From: Nocardioides humi
GTDB lineage: Bacteria > Actinomycetota > Actinomycetes > Propionibacteriales > Nocardioidaceae
Assembly: GCF_006494775.1 (NCBI RefSeq)
Contig: NZ_CP041146.1
Span: 6,070,501 to 6,134,500, forward strand
Direction: 5' to 3'
DNA: 64,000 nt
The position numbers and the translations under genes are program-made. Position 1 is the first letter of the stretch; each line of letters starts with the position of its first letter. Below are positions 25,199 to 36,041 of this stretch, in pieces. The notes beneath the pieces were generated by a model that did no database searches, was not told where the DNA came from, and saw only the letters and a program-made list of their open reading frames with translations.

Positions 25199-27757
25199 GT
25201 GCTGCGCCTGACCCTGCGCAACCTGTTCGCCCGCAAGGTGCGGCTCGTCATGAGCGGGCTGTCGGTGATCCTCGGCGTGGCGTTCCTGGCGGGTGTCCTG
25301 GTCTTCAGCAACGGCCTGGCCACGACCTTCGACGGCATCATCCACGGCTCGACGCCCGACGGCGTCGTCCGCGCCGTCGACACCGAGTCCTTCGACGGCG
25401 GCGTGTCCGGCCAGTCCGGCCTCGCGCTGACCCCGGACGACGTCGCCCGGCTGGCTGGCCTGCCCGAGGTGGCGCGCGCCGACGGCGACGTCGCCGGGTT
25501 CGGCATGAACCTGCTCGCCAGCGACGGGACCCTCGTCGGCGGGACCGGCGCGCCGACCCTCGCCTTCAACCACACCGACGGCCCCAACATGGACGGCGAG
25601 CGGGCGCTGCTGCTCCAGTCCGGCCGCTGGCCGGAGGCACCGGGCGAGATGGTGCTCGACGAGGCGGCCGCGAAGGCCGGCGACTACCGCCTGGGCGACC
25701 AGGTCAAGCTGCTCGCGCCCTTCGGGACCCTGGAGCGGACCGCCGAGCTGGTCGGCACCGCCGAGTTCAACGGCGGCGGCACGGCGGGCGCGACCCTGCT
25801 GATCTTCACCACCGAGGAGGCACAGGAGCTGTTCCTCGGGGGCGCGGACGCCTACAACCAGATCAGCCTCACCGCGGCCGACGGCGTCAGCCAGGACGAG
25901 CTCGCCGACGCCGCCCAGCAGGTGCTGCCCGAGGGCTTCGAGGCGGTCACCGGCGACCAGGTGGCCGAGGAGTCCCAGGACGCGGTGGGCGCCTTCCTCG
26001 GGATCATCAACACCTTCCTGCTGGTGTTCGCGATCATCGCCGTCATCGTGGGTGGGTTCATCATCGTCAACACCTTCTCGATCCTGGTGGCCCAGCGCAC
26101 CCGCGAGCTCGCGCTGCTGCGCGCCCTCGGCGCCGGCCGCGGCCAGGTCACCCGCTCGGTCCTGCTCGAGGCGCTCGTGCTGGCGCTGGTCGCCACGACA
26201 CTCGGCATCGGCCTCGGCCTGGTGCTGGCCCGCGGCCTGGCCGCGATGTTCCGCTCGGTCGGGCTCGACATCGCCAGCGACGCGCTGGACCTCACGCCCC
26301 GCACGATCGTGACCGGGTACGTCGTGGGCGTCGGCGTCACGATGGCGGCGGCCTACCTGCCCGCGCGCCGCGGCGCCAAGGTCGCCCCGGTGGCGGCGAT
26401 GCGCGCGGACGCGGTGCCCGAGCGCGGGTCGCTGCGTCGCCGTAGCCTCGTCGGCGCGGTGCTGCTCGCCGTCGGCGCCGGCTTCGCGGCCACCGGGATC
26501 GCCGGCGCGCCCGGCTCGGACGCCGCCTGGATCGGCGTCGGCGCCGTGATCTGGATCCTCACCGTCGCGGCGATCAGCCCGGTCGTCGGCAAGCCGGTCC
26601 TCGCGCTGTGCCGCTCGCTGTTCGGCGCGCTCTTCGGCACCACCGGCCGGCTCGCGGGCGAGAACGCCCTGCGCGACCCCCGTCGTACCGGCGCCACCGC
26701 CTCGGCGCTGATGATCGGCCTGGCCCTGGTCTCCACCATCGGCGTGCTCGCGGCCTCGCTCAACAAGTCCGTCGACGACGTGGTCGACGAGCAGTTCACC
26801 GCCGACCTGCTCGTGCAGAACACCAACTTCCTGCCCTTCTCGACCGAGATCGGGGACGCCGTCGCGCAGGTCCCCGGCGTCGACGTCGTCAGCCGCCAGC
26901 AGTGGGCCGCCGCCCGCGTGCAGTCGGGCCCGGCCGCGGGCGAGACGGTCAACATCGCCGGCAACGACGCCGCGTACGGCCGGATCTACGACCTCGACGT
27001 CGTGGCCGGCGACGCGACGCCGACGGGAGCCGAGGCGGTCCTGTTCCGCGGCCTCGCCCGCGACCTCGACGTCGGGGTGGGCGACGCGATCGACCTCGGC
27101 TTCCTGGGCGGTACGACGCTGCACCTCACGGTCGCCGGCATCGTCGAGTCCGCGGAGACCACGGCCGAGGTCAGCATCCCGATCGACCAGCTCGTCGCGG
27201 CCGGCGTGCTGCGCCAGGACACCAACCTCAGCATCCTCATCGACCCCGCTGTCGACCCCGCCACGGTGCGCGACGCCGTCGACGACGCGGCCGCCCCGGC
27301 GCCCATCGTCGGCGTCTTCGACAAGGCCGGCTTCGCCGACGAGATCCGCGGGCAGGTCAACCAGCTGCTCTACATCATCTACGGCCTGCTGACCCTGGCG
27401 ATCGTGATCGCGGTGATCGGCATCGTCAACACGCTGGGGCTGAGCGTGATCGAGCGGACCCGCGAGATCGGGCTGCTCCGCGCGGTCGGCATGAGCCGGG
27501 CCAAGCTGCGCCGGATGGTCACCCTCGAGTCGGTCGCCATCGCGGTCCTCGGCGCCGTGCTCGGCATGGTCCTCGGCCTGCTCATCGGCGTCCTGCTCCA
27601 ACAGTCGCTCAAGGACGACCTGACCAGCCTCGGGCTGCCGATCGGGCAGCTGCTGGCCTTCCTCGTCGTGGCGATCGTGGTCGGCGTGCTCGCGGCGGTG
27701 GTGCCGGCGATCCGCGCCGCCCGGCTCGACGTGCTGGACGCCATCGCGACGGAGTGA
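25199..27757 (+). CDS. FtsX-like permease of a MacB-type ABC transporter
   Basis: The 852-residue permease has an N-terminal membrane helix (RLVMSGLSVILGVAFLAGVLVF), a large extracytosolic domain (about 45-260), three helices with the FtsX motif TFSILVAQRTRELALLRALGA near 295, a middle hydrophobic pair, a second extracytosolic domain (about 535-710), and a second FtsX unit with VNTLGLSVIERTREIGLLRAVG near 740. This duplicated architecture is the actinobacterial form of MacB-like permeases. The cargo is unknown; relatives export antimicrobials, lipids or peptides. The GTG start lies one base after the ATPase stop. Confidence 0.9.
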   Translation: MLRLTLRNLFARKVRLVMSGLSVILGVAFLAGVLVFSNGLATTFDGIIHGSTPDGVVRAVDTESFDGGVSGQSGLALTPDDVARLAGLPEVARADGDVAGFGMNLLASDGTLVGGTGAPTLAFNHTDGPNMDGERALLLQSGRWPEAPGEMVLDEAAAKAGDYRLGDQVKLLAPFGTLERTAELVGTAEFNGGGTAGATLLIFTTEEAQELFLGGADAYNQISLTAADGVSQDELADAAQQVLPEGFEAVTGDQVAEESQDAVGAFLGIINTFLLVFAIIAVIVGGFIIVNTFSILVAQRTRELALLRALGAGRGQVTRSVLLEALVLALVATTLGIGLGLVLARGLAAMFRSVGLDIASDALDLTPRTIVTGYVVGVGVTMAAAYLPARRGAKVAPVAAMRADAVPERGSLRRRSLVGAVLLAVGAGFAATGIAGAPGSDAAWIGVGAVIWILTVAAISPVVGKPVLALCRSLFGALFGTTGRLAGENALRDPRRTGATASALMIGLALVSTIGVLAASLNKSVDDVVDEQFTADLLVQNTNFLPFSTEIGDAVAQVPGVDVVSRQQWAAARVQSGPAAGETVNIAGNDAAYGRIYDLDVVAGDATPTGAEAVLFRGLARDLDVGVGDAIDLGFLGGTTLHLTVAGIVESAETTAEVSIPIDQLVAAGVLRQDTNLSILIDPAVDPATVRDAVDDAAAPAPIVGVFDKAGFADEIRGQVNQLLYIIYGLLTLAIVIAVIGIVNTLGLSVIERTREIGLLRAVGMSRAKLRRMVTLESVAIAVLGAVLGMVLGLLIGVLLQQSLKDDLTSLGLPIGQLLAFLVVAIVVGVLAAVVPAIRAARLDVLDAIATE

Positions 27758-27780
27758 GCGCGGCGCGGTCGACGGACTGA

Positions 27781-28662
27781 TCAGCGGCTGTTCGCGCGCA
27801 ATGTCGCGACTGCGCCGGCCGTGGCGTACCCGCGCCACTCGAGGGTGGCGGCGGCGGAGTAGCTCGTGAAGTCGATCGGCCACCCGCCGTCCGGGAGCTG
27901 TGCTCGTTCCAGTCGGTCCAGCTCGTCCGATACCGCCTGTGGATCGAGGAGGTCGCGGAGTGGTCGTCCGGGTTCGGATCGGAGGTGGACCGTCTCGTCC
28001 GCTGCTCCGCCGACGACGGCGAGGGCGCCGTCGCTCGGGACGAACTGCGTGAGGTGGGCCAGCAGCTCGTGAGCCTCCGGGTGAGTGTCGGAGGCGATGT
28101 CGAGGAGTTGGAGCGAGAAGGACAGCACGTACGCGAAGGGAGCTTCGTCGATCTGACGAATCCGCTCGAAGCAGTACCGCGTCGCCGTCGCCAGCCACGG
28201 ATGGCTCCGTAGGGAGCCGTCCCAGCGTGCCGCGTGATGCGCCTGGGCAGCCACCGCCGCGGTGATCTGCAAGGACGACTCAGCGGGGTTCGCCTGCACC
28301 CAGAAGGGGGCACATGCCACGGGATCGCTGATGGGGAGCGCGAAGGGCAGCCCACCGTCCGGGAGGGTGGCGGACTCCAGCCAGCCCAGAAGCGCGGTCG
28401 TGTGCGGGGAGGTCGCAGGACCGGCTGCGGCCAGCGCCTCGAAGGCGTGGAGCGCGGCGCCGGGCTGGCTCTCCGGACACCGAAGATCCGGTTCCAACCC
28501 CCATCCGTATCCCCCGTCCGGGTTTCGATAGGCGTCGAGCCCACGGATGATCGCCTCACGCGCGGCGTCGCTGCCGGTGCTGGCCACCTCGAACCGCCGC
28601 CGGTCGAGGACGCGCGCGTGCGAGGTCATGAATGCCTCGGCGCGGCTGAGATCGATGCCCAT
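27781..28662 (-). CDS. Alpha/alpha-toroid protein resembling prenyltransferase/terpene-cyclase repeats, function unknown
   Basis: The 293-residue soluble protein carries QW-like repeats: RNPDGGYGWGLEPDL near residue 50, LPDGGLPFALP near 100, and AQLPDGGWPIDF near 260. That is the pattern of squalene-cyclase/prenyltransferase toroids. The acidic DxDD or Zn-binding catalytic motifs of terpene cyclases or protein prenyltransferases are not visible, so it may be a non-catalytic or hydrolytic relative. It follows an AraC regulator gene on the same strand (51 bp gap), possibly a two-gene unit. The ATG at 28662 is preferred over the in-frame GTG at 28671. Confidence 0.6.
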   Translation of the reverse strand: MGIDLSRAEAFMTSHARVLDRRRFEVASTGSDAAREAIIRGLDAYRNPDGGYGWGLEPDLRCPESQPGAALHAFEALAAAGPATSPHTTALLGWLESATLPDGGLPFALPISDPVACAPFWVQANPAESSLQITAAVAAQAHHAARWDGSLRSHPWLATATRYCFERIRQIDEAPFAYVLSFSLQLLDIASDTHPEAHELLAHLTQFVPSDGALAVVGGAADETVHLRSEPGRPLRDLLDPQAVSDELDRLERAQLPDGGWPIDFTSYSAAATLEWRGYATAGAVATLRANSR

Positions 28663-28713
28663 GCCCACCACCCTGCCGGCCTGCGCTGCTGCCGTCTTGG
28701 ACGAATCGGCAGA

Positions 28714-29439
28714 TCAGCCGTCGGTCGGTCGGCCGTCGTCGAGTCGGAGGAGCGCCACGGGGGTCCGGCCGGTGAGCCGCTTCGCCTCGCGGTTGAGGTG
28801 TGCTTGGTCGGCGTAGCCCGCGGCGAGGGCGGCATCGCCAAGGGAACGACCGGCACGGGCGACCCGCAGGGCGTGGTGGAGGCGGTGGATCGAGGTGAGC
28901 GTCTTCGGGCCGTAGCCGAACAGCCGGTCGCTGACGCGACGTAGCGAACGCTCGGACAGGTGGTGTCGCTCTGCGATCTCGTGGACGCGCAGGCCCCGCC
29001 GAGCCGCTCGGTCGATGGATGCCGCGAGGCGGATCGTCGAGGCCTCCGGATCCGCTCGTGTCCACAGGGCCATGACGATCCGCTCCAGGGACTCGGCTGC
29101 GTCGTTCGGCGGCGATCCGAGGAGCCGTGGTGGCAACGTGACGAGGTCGCCGAGGCCCACGCGTTGGTCGGTCAGCTCGCGCGCCGACACGCCCAAGAGC
29201 GTCGGGGCGACGCCCGGGGCGAACTGCAGGCCCCAGGTCACGTCTCCGGCCCGAGTCGCGGCGATCATGGCGCGGGTGTCAGGGCCGGCGACGACGAGCC
29301 GCCCGTCGAACCACATGAGGTCCATCACGCCGTCCGGGAGCACGTGCTGTTCCGTGCCCTCTGACACGACCCGCCACAGGGTCGCGCCGGTCAGCGCGCC
29401 GCGCCCTGTCGTGTAGCTGCTCACGCCCGCCGACTCCAT
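28714..29439 (-). CDS. AraC-family transcriptional regulator
   Basis: The 241-residue protein has an N-terminal sensor-like region with HVLPDGVMDLMWFDGRLVVAGPDT (a motif of the DUF6597/AraC group) and a C-terminal AraC DNA-binding domain from about 150: HEIAERHHLSERSLRRVSDRLFGYGPKTL, then DAALAAGYADQAHLNREAKRLTGRTP. It is likely a local activator; the toroid protein gene follows it. A leftward TAGAGT box lies 8 nt before the ATG. Confidence 0.88.
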   Translation of the reverse strand: MESAGVSSYTTGRGALTGATLWRVVSEGTEQHVLPDGVMDLMWFDGRLVVAGPDTRAMIAATRAGDVTWGLQFAPGVAPTLLGVSARELTDQRVGLGDLVTLPPRLLGSPPNDAAESLERIVMALWTRADPEASTIRLAASIDRAARRGLRVHEIAERHHLSERSLRRVSDRLFGYGPKTLTSIHRLHHALRVARAGRSLGDAALAAGYADQAHLNREAKRLTGRTPVALLRLDDGRPTDG

Positions 29440-29531
29440 CAGCGGTCACTCTAGTAGCGCGGGCGTTGCTCGGCGCACCCCGCGACGACGCGGCGGTGAG
29501 ACCGGGTCTCCGGGCATTCAGCAGACGAAGG

Positions 29532-29550
29532 TAAGGTTGTCATTACCTAA
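29532..29550. promoter_or_regulatory. DtxR/IdeR-like iron box upstream of the flavinylation operon
   Basis: The 19-bp imperfect palindrome TAAGGTTGTCATTACCTAA lies 34 bp before the ATG of the FMN-binding protein gene. It matches the IdeR/DtxR consensus (TTAGGTTAGGCTAACCTAA) at 13 of 19 positions by my count, including the conserved AGGTT and ACCTAA half-sites. This suggests repression by iron-loaded DtxR/IdeR and expression under iron limitation. No other match was noticed in the window. Confidence 0.62.
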
Positions 29551-29583
29551 TCTTCGGATCCGACACCAGGAGTCCCACCACCC

Positions 29584-30006
29584 ATGAGAAGGCCCTCCTC
29601 CTCCCGTCTGCTCGGGCTGGCCGCCGTCGGCCTGGCCGGCGTCGGCAGCGCCTGCACCGCCGCCGACGAGCCTGCGGACGCCGCGGACTCCGACCGGGGC
29701 TCCGGCGGCTACACCGCCGGCGACTACACCGCCACCGGCAGCTACACCACTCCCGGCGGGGCCGAGAAGCTCGAGGTCAGCCTGACCCTCGACGCCGACG
29801 GCACCATCAGCGCCCTCACCGTCACCCCGCTCGGGGTGAACCCGAACTCGAAGAAGTTCCAGGCCCAGTTCGCCAGCGGCATCGCCGACGTCGCGGTCGG
29901 CAAGAGCATCGCCTCGCTCTCGGTGGACAAGGTCGCCGGGTCGTCCCTGTCGTCCGGCGGCTTCAACAGCGCCCTCGATGCGATCGCCGACGCGGCCCAG
30001 CCGTGA
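29584..30006 (+). CDS. Exported FMN-binding-domain protein, predicted flavinylation substrate
   Basis: The 140-residue protein has an N-terminal signal (RRPSSSRLLGLAAVGLAGVGSAC) ending at a cysteine with a weak lipobox (GSAC), a short acidic Ser/Gly linker, and an FMN_bind-like domain from about 45 (YTATGSYTTPGGAEKLEVSLTLDADGTI through NSALDAIADA). The flavinylation motif, usually SGAT-x-TS, reads VAGSSLSSGGF near residue 118, so the acceptor would be a serine rather than threonine. The ApbE gene overlaps its stop by 4 bp. It probably carries covalent FMN outside the membrane and passes electrons onward. Confidence 0.8.
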   Translation: MRRPSSSRLLGLAAVGLAGVGSACTAADEPADAADSDRGSGGYTAGDYTATGSYTTPGGAEKLEVSLTLDADGTISALTVTPLGVNPNSKKFQAQFASGIADVAVGKSIASLSVDKVAGSSLSSGGFNSALDAIADAAQP

Positions 30007-30869
30007 CCCCGGCCGCGCCGCCGGCGACCGGGCACGCGTTCGCGGCGCTCGGCACCCGGTGGGAGGTCGCCGGCGACGCGCTCGACCTGGCGCCCGCGCT
30101 CCGCGCGCTCGACGACCTGGACCGCACCTGGTCCCGGTTCCGTGAGGACTCGGTGGTCGCCCACGTCGCGCGGCGCGGCGGCGTCATCCCGCTCGACCCG
30201 GCGACCACGCGACTGCTCGACCTCTACGACCGGCTCGACGCGCTCACGGGAGGGGCGGTCAACCCGCTGGTCGGCGGCAGCCTCGAGGCGCTCGGGTACG
30301 ACGCGTCGTACTCCCTCGTCGCCGGCGCTCCGGTCGCCGCGCCCCCGTGGCGCGACGTCGTGCGGACCCCGGAGCGGCTGGAGCTGCCGGCGCCGTGCGT
30401 GGTCGACATCGGTGCCGCCGGGAAGGGGCTCGCCGTCGATCTCGTCGCCGAGGCGCTCGACCGCCCGGCCGGCGCGCTGCACTGGGTCGACGCCAGCGGC
30501 GACCTGTGGAACGCCCCCGGCCACCGCCCCCTCCGGGTCGCCCTCGAGGACCCCGCCGACCCGGCGGCGGCCGTCGGCGTCGTGGAGGTCGCCCCGGGAC
30601 AGGCGATCGCCGCGTCCGCGACCAACCGCCGGGCCTGGGGCGACGGGCTCCACCACGTCCTCGACGCCCGCACCGGCGAGCCGGTCCGCCGGGTGATCGC
30701 CACCTGGGCGATCGCGGACTCCGCCCTGCTCGCCGACGGCGCCGCGACGGCGCTCTTCTTCGCCGCGGCCGACCGGGTCGCCGCCGACCTCGGCGTCGTG
30801 GCCGTCCGCCTCCTCAGCGACCGCACCGTCGACGTCGGCGACGGCTTCACCGGAGAGGTCTTCACGTGA
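30003..30869 (+). CDS. apbE: FAD:protein FMN transferase (ApbE)
   Basis: The 288-residue enzyme transfers FMN from FAD to a Ser/Thr of target proteins. ApbE marks are LGTRWEV near residue 15, LDDLDRTWSRFREDS near 38, GGAVNPLVGG near 82, DIGAAGKGLAVDLVAEAL near 137, WVDASGDLW near 163, and the magnesium-site segment ADSALLADGAATALF near 240. It lacks a signal peptide, unlike Gram-negative ApbE, so it may act in the cytosol before export or be anchored otherwise. The GTG start overlaps the FMN-binding protein stop, and its own stop overlaps the next start, giving a tightly coupled three-gene operon. Confidence 0.9.
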   Translation: MTPAAPPATGHAFAALGTRWEVAGDALDLAPALRALDDLDRTWSRFREDSVVAHVARRGGVIPLDPATTRLLDLYDRLDALTGGAVNPLVGGSLEALGYDASYSLVAGAPVAAPPWRDVVRTPERLELPAPCVVDIGAAGKGLAVDLVAEALDRPAGALHWVDASGDLWNAPGHRPLRVALEDPADPAAAVGVVEVAPGQAIAASATNRRAWGDGLHHVLDARTGEPVRRVIATWAIADSALLADGAATALFFAAADRVAADLGVVAVRLLSDRTVDVGDGFTGEVFT

Positions 30870-32403
30870 TCGCCACTCGACTGGACTCCGCGCTCGGGCG
30901 CCTCCCGATGTACCGCGTCGTCTCCGGCGCGCTCGGGGCACTGGTGCTCGTCGCCCTCGTCCTGGCGGCGACCGGCCGCCTCGACCGCACCGTCTTCGGC
31001 CTGCCCGCGATGCTGCTGACGCTCGCCGTCCTGGTCGTCGCCTCGGTGGCCGCCAACCAGGCGGTGGCCCGGCTCCGCGGCCTGCGGCCGCACCCGGAGT
31101 CGGCGCTGATCACCGCGCTCCTGCTGTGGTTCCTGTACTGGCCGACCACGGATCCGGCGGAGCTGGCCTGGCTGGGCCTCGTCGCGGTGCTCGCGACCCT
31201 GAGCAAGTACGTCCTCGTCCGGCACGCCCGCCACCTCTTCAACCCCGCCGCCGCCGGCGTGGTGCTCCTGGCGCTCGTGGGCTGGGCCGCCGGCACGCCG
31301 GAGTCGCTGCCGTTCACGACCTGGTGGATCGGCAGCCAGGTCCTGCTCCCCTGGGTCGTCGTCGCCGGGGTCCTCGTGCTGTGGCGGGTGCGCCGGGTGC
31401 TGCACGTGGCGGTCTTCGTCGTGGCCGCCACGGCGCTCACCGCCGGGGCGCTGCACGACCAGGCGCTCCCCTGGGCCGACGGCCTCCGGTTCGCGCTCGA
31501 GTCGTCGCCGGTGGTCTTCTTCGCGGCCCTCATGCTCACCGAGCCGCTCACCCTGGCGCCCCGCCGGCCGCACCAGGTGCTCGCCGCCCTCGTCGCCGCG
31601 GTCGTCTTCACGCTGCCGCTCACCGCGCTCGCCGCCGGGTACCTGCTCGACCTCGGCCCGATCGGCGGCAGCTACGAGATCGCCCTCCTGGCCGCCAACC
31701 TGGTCGCCTTCGCGTGCGGCCAGCGCGGCACCCACCTCGAGGTGCGAGCGGTCCGCCCGATCGGCGCCGACACGGTCGAGGTCGCCTTCGCGCCGCACCG
31801 CCGGCTGCGCTTCCTCCCCGGGCAGTACGTCGAGCTCGACCTCGGCGCGACCGGCGCCGCCAGCGACCGCCGGGGGCTGCGCCGGATCCTCAGCATCAGC
31901 AGCCCGCCGGGCGAGGAGATCACCGTCGCGGTACGGGTGACCGACCCGCCCAGCGCCTTCAAGGCAGCCTTGCAGGCGCTCGCACCCGGCGATCGGGTCC
32001 GCGCGACCCTGGTCGGCGGCGACTTCGTCTGGTCGCGCCGGGAGGCGCCGCTCCTGCTCGTCGCCGGCGGGATCGGCGTCACGCCCTACCTCAGCCAGCT
32101 GCGCGCCGAGCGCCACCGGGGGTACGACGACGTGGTCCTCGTCTACGGCACCACTGCCGACCCGGTGCCCTACGCCGACGAGCTGGCCGCGACCGCCGCC
32201 CGGGTGGTCCTCGTGTCGCCGACCCGCCCGGCCGGCGTACCCGACGACTGGGAGCACGTCCCCGGCACCGACCTCAGCGCCGAGCTGATCGCGGCGGCCG
32301 TGGCGGACCGGCACCGGCGGCGCACCTACCTCAGCGGCCCGCCCCGGATGGTCAACGCGCTCCGCCTCGCGCTGCCGCGGGCGCGGGTCGACCAGTTCAG
32401 CGG

Positions 32404-32410
<7 letters not shown>
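30866..32410 (+). CDS. RnfD/NqrB-like membrane protein fused to a ferredoxin-NADP+ reductase-type FAD/NAD(P) module
   Basis: The 514-residue protein has two parts. Residues 1 to about 290 form a polytopic domain with RnfD/NqrB marks: ESALITALLLWFLYWP near 76, HLFNPAAAGVVLL near 122, and FAALMLTEPLTLAP near 217. Residues 290-514 form an FNR-like reductase: FLPGQYVELDL, RRILSISSPP (FAD), VAGGIGVTPYLSQL (NAD(P)), and YLSGPPRM near the end. It should take electrons from cytosolic NAD(P)H through FAD across the membrane to the flavinylated exported protein. I do not see an SGAT flavinylation motif in the membrane part. Operon context and the iron box suggest ferric reduction as one possible role. 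Confidence 0.86.
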
Positions 32411-34017
<1,607 letters not shown>

Positions 34018-34086
34018 GACGTGCCCCAGTCTCCCACGGCCGCTCGGCAGCGCTGAAAACGGCGGACTCTGGAATAGGGTGCTGCC

Positions 34087-35064
34087 GTGGTGCGATTCAA
34101 TCCGAAGGCCCGCCTCGACCAGTCCCGGGTCCGCGACGCCGGGAGCGGCGGCGGTGGCGGCGCGGGGGGCGGCCTCGGTGGCGGCGGGATGCGGATCCCG
34201 ATCCCCAGCGGCGGACTCGGCAAGGGCGGCCTCGGCGGCGTGATCCTGATCGTGCTGCTCGTCGTGCTCTCCCAGTGCATGGGCCTCGACCTGACCGGCG
34301 GTGGGGGCGGCGGGCTCGGCAGCAGCTCGCAGGTCTACTCACCGACCCGGCTCAGCGACGCGCAGGACGGCTCCGGCCGGTACGCCGACTGCGCGACCGG
34401 CGAGGACGCCAACAACAGCCAGGACTGCGCCCGGGTCGCGATCGAGAACTCCCTGACCGACTACTGGGGGTCCGAGCTCGGCGGGAAGTTCCGGCCGGAG
34501 CGGGCGATGGTCACCTTCACGGGGTCGGTCAACACCGGCTGCGGCAGCGCGTCGTCCGCCGTGGGGCCGTTCTACTGCCCCACCGACGAGTCCATCTATC
34601 TCGACACCACGTTCTTCGACGACGTCCTCGAGGGCCAGCTCGGCGGCCCGGAGGGCAGCTTCGTGGAGTTCTACGTGCTCGCCCACGAGTACGGCCACCA
34701 CATCTCGAACCTGCTCGGCTACATGGGCCAGGTGCGCAGCCAGCAGACCGGTCCGCAGAGCGACGGCGTCCGGCTCGAGCTCCAGGCCGACTGCTACGCC
34801 GGGCTGTGGGCCAACCACGCCGCCACGACCGAGGACGCCTCCGGCGAGAAGCTGATCCTCGACCTCACCCAGGACGACATCAACCAGGCCATCGACGCGG
34901 CCAAGGCGGTCGGCGACGACTACATCCAGAAGCGCAGCGGCGGCCGGGTCAACGAGGAGGCCTGGACCCACGGCTCCTCCGAGCAGCGCAAGAAGTGGTT
35001 CATGGTCGGCTACCAGCAGGGCAGCCTGGACGCCTGCGACACCTTCGCCGCACCCAAGGTCTGA
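34087..35064 (+). CDS. Neutral zinc metallopeptidase, YpfJ/KPN_02809 family
   Basis: The 325-residue protein has a Gly-rich cytosolic N-terminus, one membrane helix (GGVILIVLLVVLSQCMG near residue 55), and an extracytosolic zinc-peptidase domain with the motif VLAHEYGHHISNLLG near 200 (HExxH; the following E in LELQADCYAGLWA near 235 is the likely third ligand). It ends with MVGYQQGSLDACDTF. The family is uncharacterised; it is anchored outside the membrane. The GTG start is 6 nt after TAGGGT (34075-34080), leaderless. Confidence 0.9.
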   Translation: MVRFNPKARLDQSRVRDAGSGGGGGAGGGLGGGGMRIPIPSGGLGKGGLGGVILIVLLVVLSQCMGLDLTGGGGGGLGSSSQVYSPTRLSDAQDGSGRYADCATGEDANNSQDCARVAIENSLTDYWGSELGGKFRPERAMVTFTGSVNTGCGSASSAVGPFYCPTDESIYLDTTFFDDVLEGQLGGPEGSFVEFYVLAHEYGHHISNLLGYMGQVRSQQTGPQSDGVRLELQADCYAGLWANHAATTEDASGEKLILDLTQDDINQAIDAAKAVGDDYIQKRSGGRVNEEAWTHGSSEQRKKWFMVGYQQGSLDACDTFAAPKV

Positions 35065-35099
35065 GCCCGGGCCGGGCGACCCGGCGGAGCGGCCGGACA

Positions 35100-36005
35100 C
35101 TAGAGCGCGAGCAGCGCCTCCATGTGGCCGAAGGTCCGCTGCAGGGCGCGCAGGTGCGGTGCGACCGCGGGATGGCGGTACTTCCCGGCCAGCGCCCCCT
35201 CCCCTCCTGCCACCCGGGCCAGCGCCCACTCGGCCCGGCTCAGCGCCGTGTAGACGGCCACCACCTGCGCTCCGAGCACGACGGCGTCCCGGTCGGCGAC
35301 GCCGTCCGGCAGCCCGAGCAGATAGGCGTCGAGCAGCGGCTCGAACTCCTCGCGCGAGGCGAGCGACAGGTAGCCGAGGTCGCCTCCGACGGGTCCGTGG
35401 CCGAGCGTGCCCCAGTCGATCGCGACCGCGTCGTCGTCCTCGCGGCCGGGGAGGTTCAGCGGCGTCGGGTCGCCGTGCTGCGGCACCTGCGGCAGTCCGT
35501 CGACCAGGGTGAGCATCCGCTCGCGGTGGCTCCACAGGTGCTCGGCGACGTCGGCGACGGTGGTCCGGGCCAGTGTCGGCCAGCCGCCCCGCCTGGCCAC
35601 CCGGGCGAGCCGGTCGCGGAGCAGATGGGTCGCGAGGAACACGGGGCGGCCGATCTCCGCGCCGGCGAACCGGCCGAGCGAGAGGGCCAGGAAGAGGCCG
35701 CTGGACGCCGCGTCCTCCACCCAGTCGCGGACGATCGTGACGCCCTCGTCGTCCTCCTCGATCGAGGCGCCGGCGGCCCGCAGACCCGGCGTCGCGGTGG
35801 TGAGGCCGGTCATCAGGACGTCCGCCTCGCGGCGCCAGTAGCCGGCGTGCGAGCGCTCCGCGAGCACGGCCGGGTCGCCCGGCGCCGGTGCGCCGAGCCG
35901 CTTCACCACCACGGGCCGCCCGCCGAGCGCGGTCCGCCACACGCCCACGGTGGACGTCCCGGTGCCACCGGGGAGCGCCACCCAGTCGGGCTCGGGCTGC
36001 CACAT
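35100..36005 (-). CDS. Aminoglycoside/hydroxyurea-type phosphotransferase family protein (APH fold)
   Basis: The 301-residue protein has a weak kinase N-lobe (GRPVVVKRLGAP) and the APH catalytic signature VPQHGDPTPLNLPGREDDDAVAIDWGTLGHG near residue 175, with the catalytic Asp and Asn and the metal-binding Asp of DW. The small-molecule substrate is unknown; most chromosomal APH-fold proteins of actinobacteria are not resistance enzymes. The ATG is 7 nt after a leftward TAGTTT box (36013-36018), so it is probably leaderless. Confidence 0.8.
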   Translation of the reverse strand: MWQPEPDWVALPGGTGTSTVGVWRTALGGRPVVVKRLGAPAPGDPAVLAERSHAGYWRREADVLMTGLTTATPGLRAAGASIEEDDEGVTIVRDWVEDAASSGLFLALSLGRFAGAEIGRPVFLATHLLRDRLARVARRGGWPTLARTTVADVAEHLWSHRERMLTLVDGLPQVPQHGDPTPLNLPGREDDDAVAIDWGTLGHGPVGGDLGYLSLASREEFEPLLDAYLLGLPDGVADRDAVVLGAQVVAVYTALSRAEWALARVAGGEGALAGKYRHPAVAPHLRALQRTFGHMEALLAL

Positions 36006-36041
36006 GCGGCTGAAACTAGCCGATGTCGCCCTCGGAGTGCG

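Noticed and set aside
25034..28198. A 1054-codon minus-strand open frame opposite the FtsX-like permease
   Set aside because: Low-complexity Arg/Asp/Gly/Val translation and exact antisense position to a conserved permease show it is a shadow.
35100..36005. Aminoglycoside resistance gene
   Set aside because: Only the generic APH catalytic fold is visible; substrate-loop features of known resistance enzymes are not, and the context is housekeeping.
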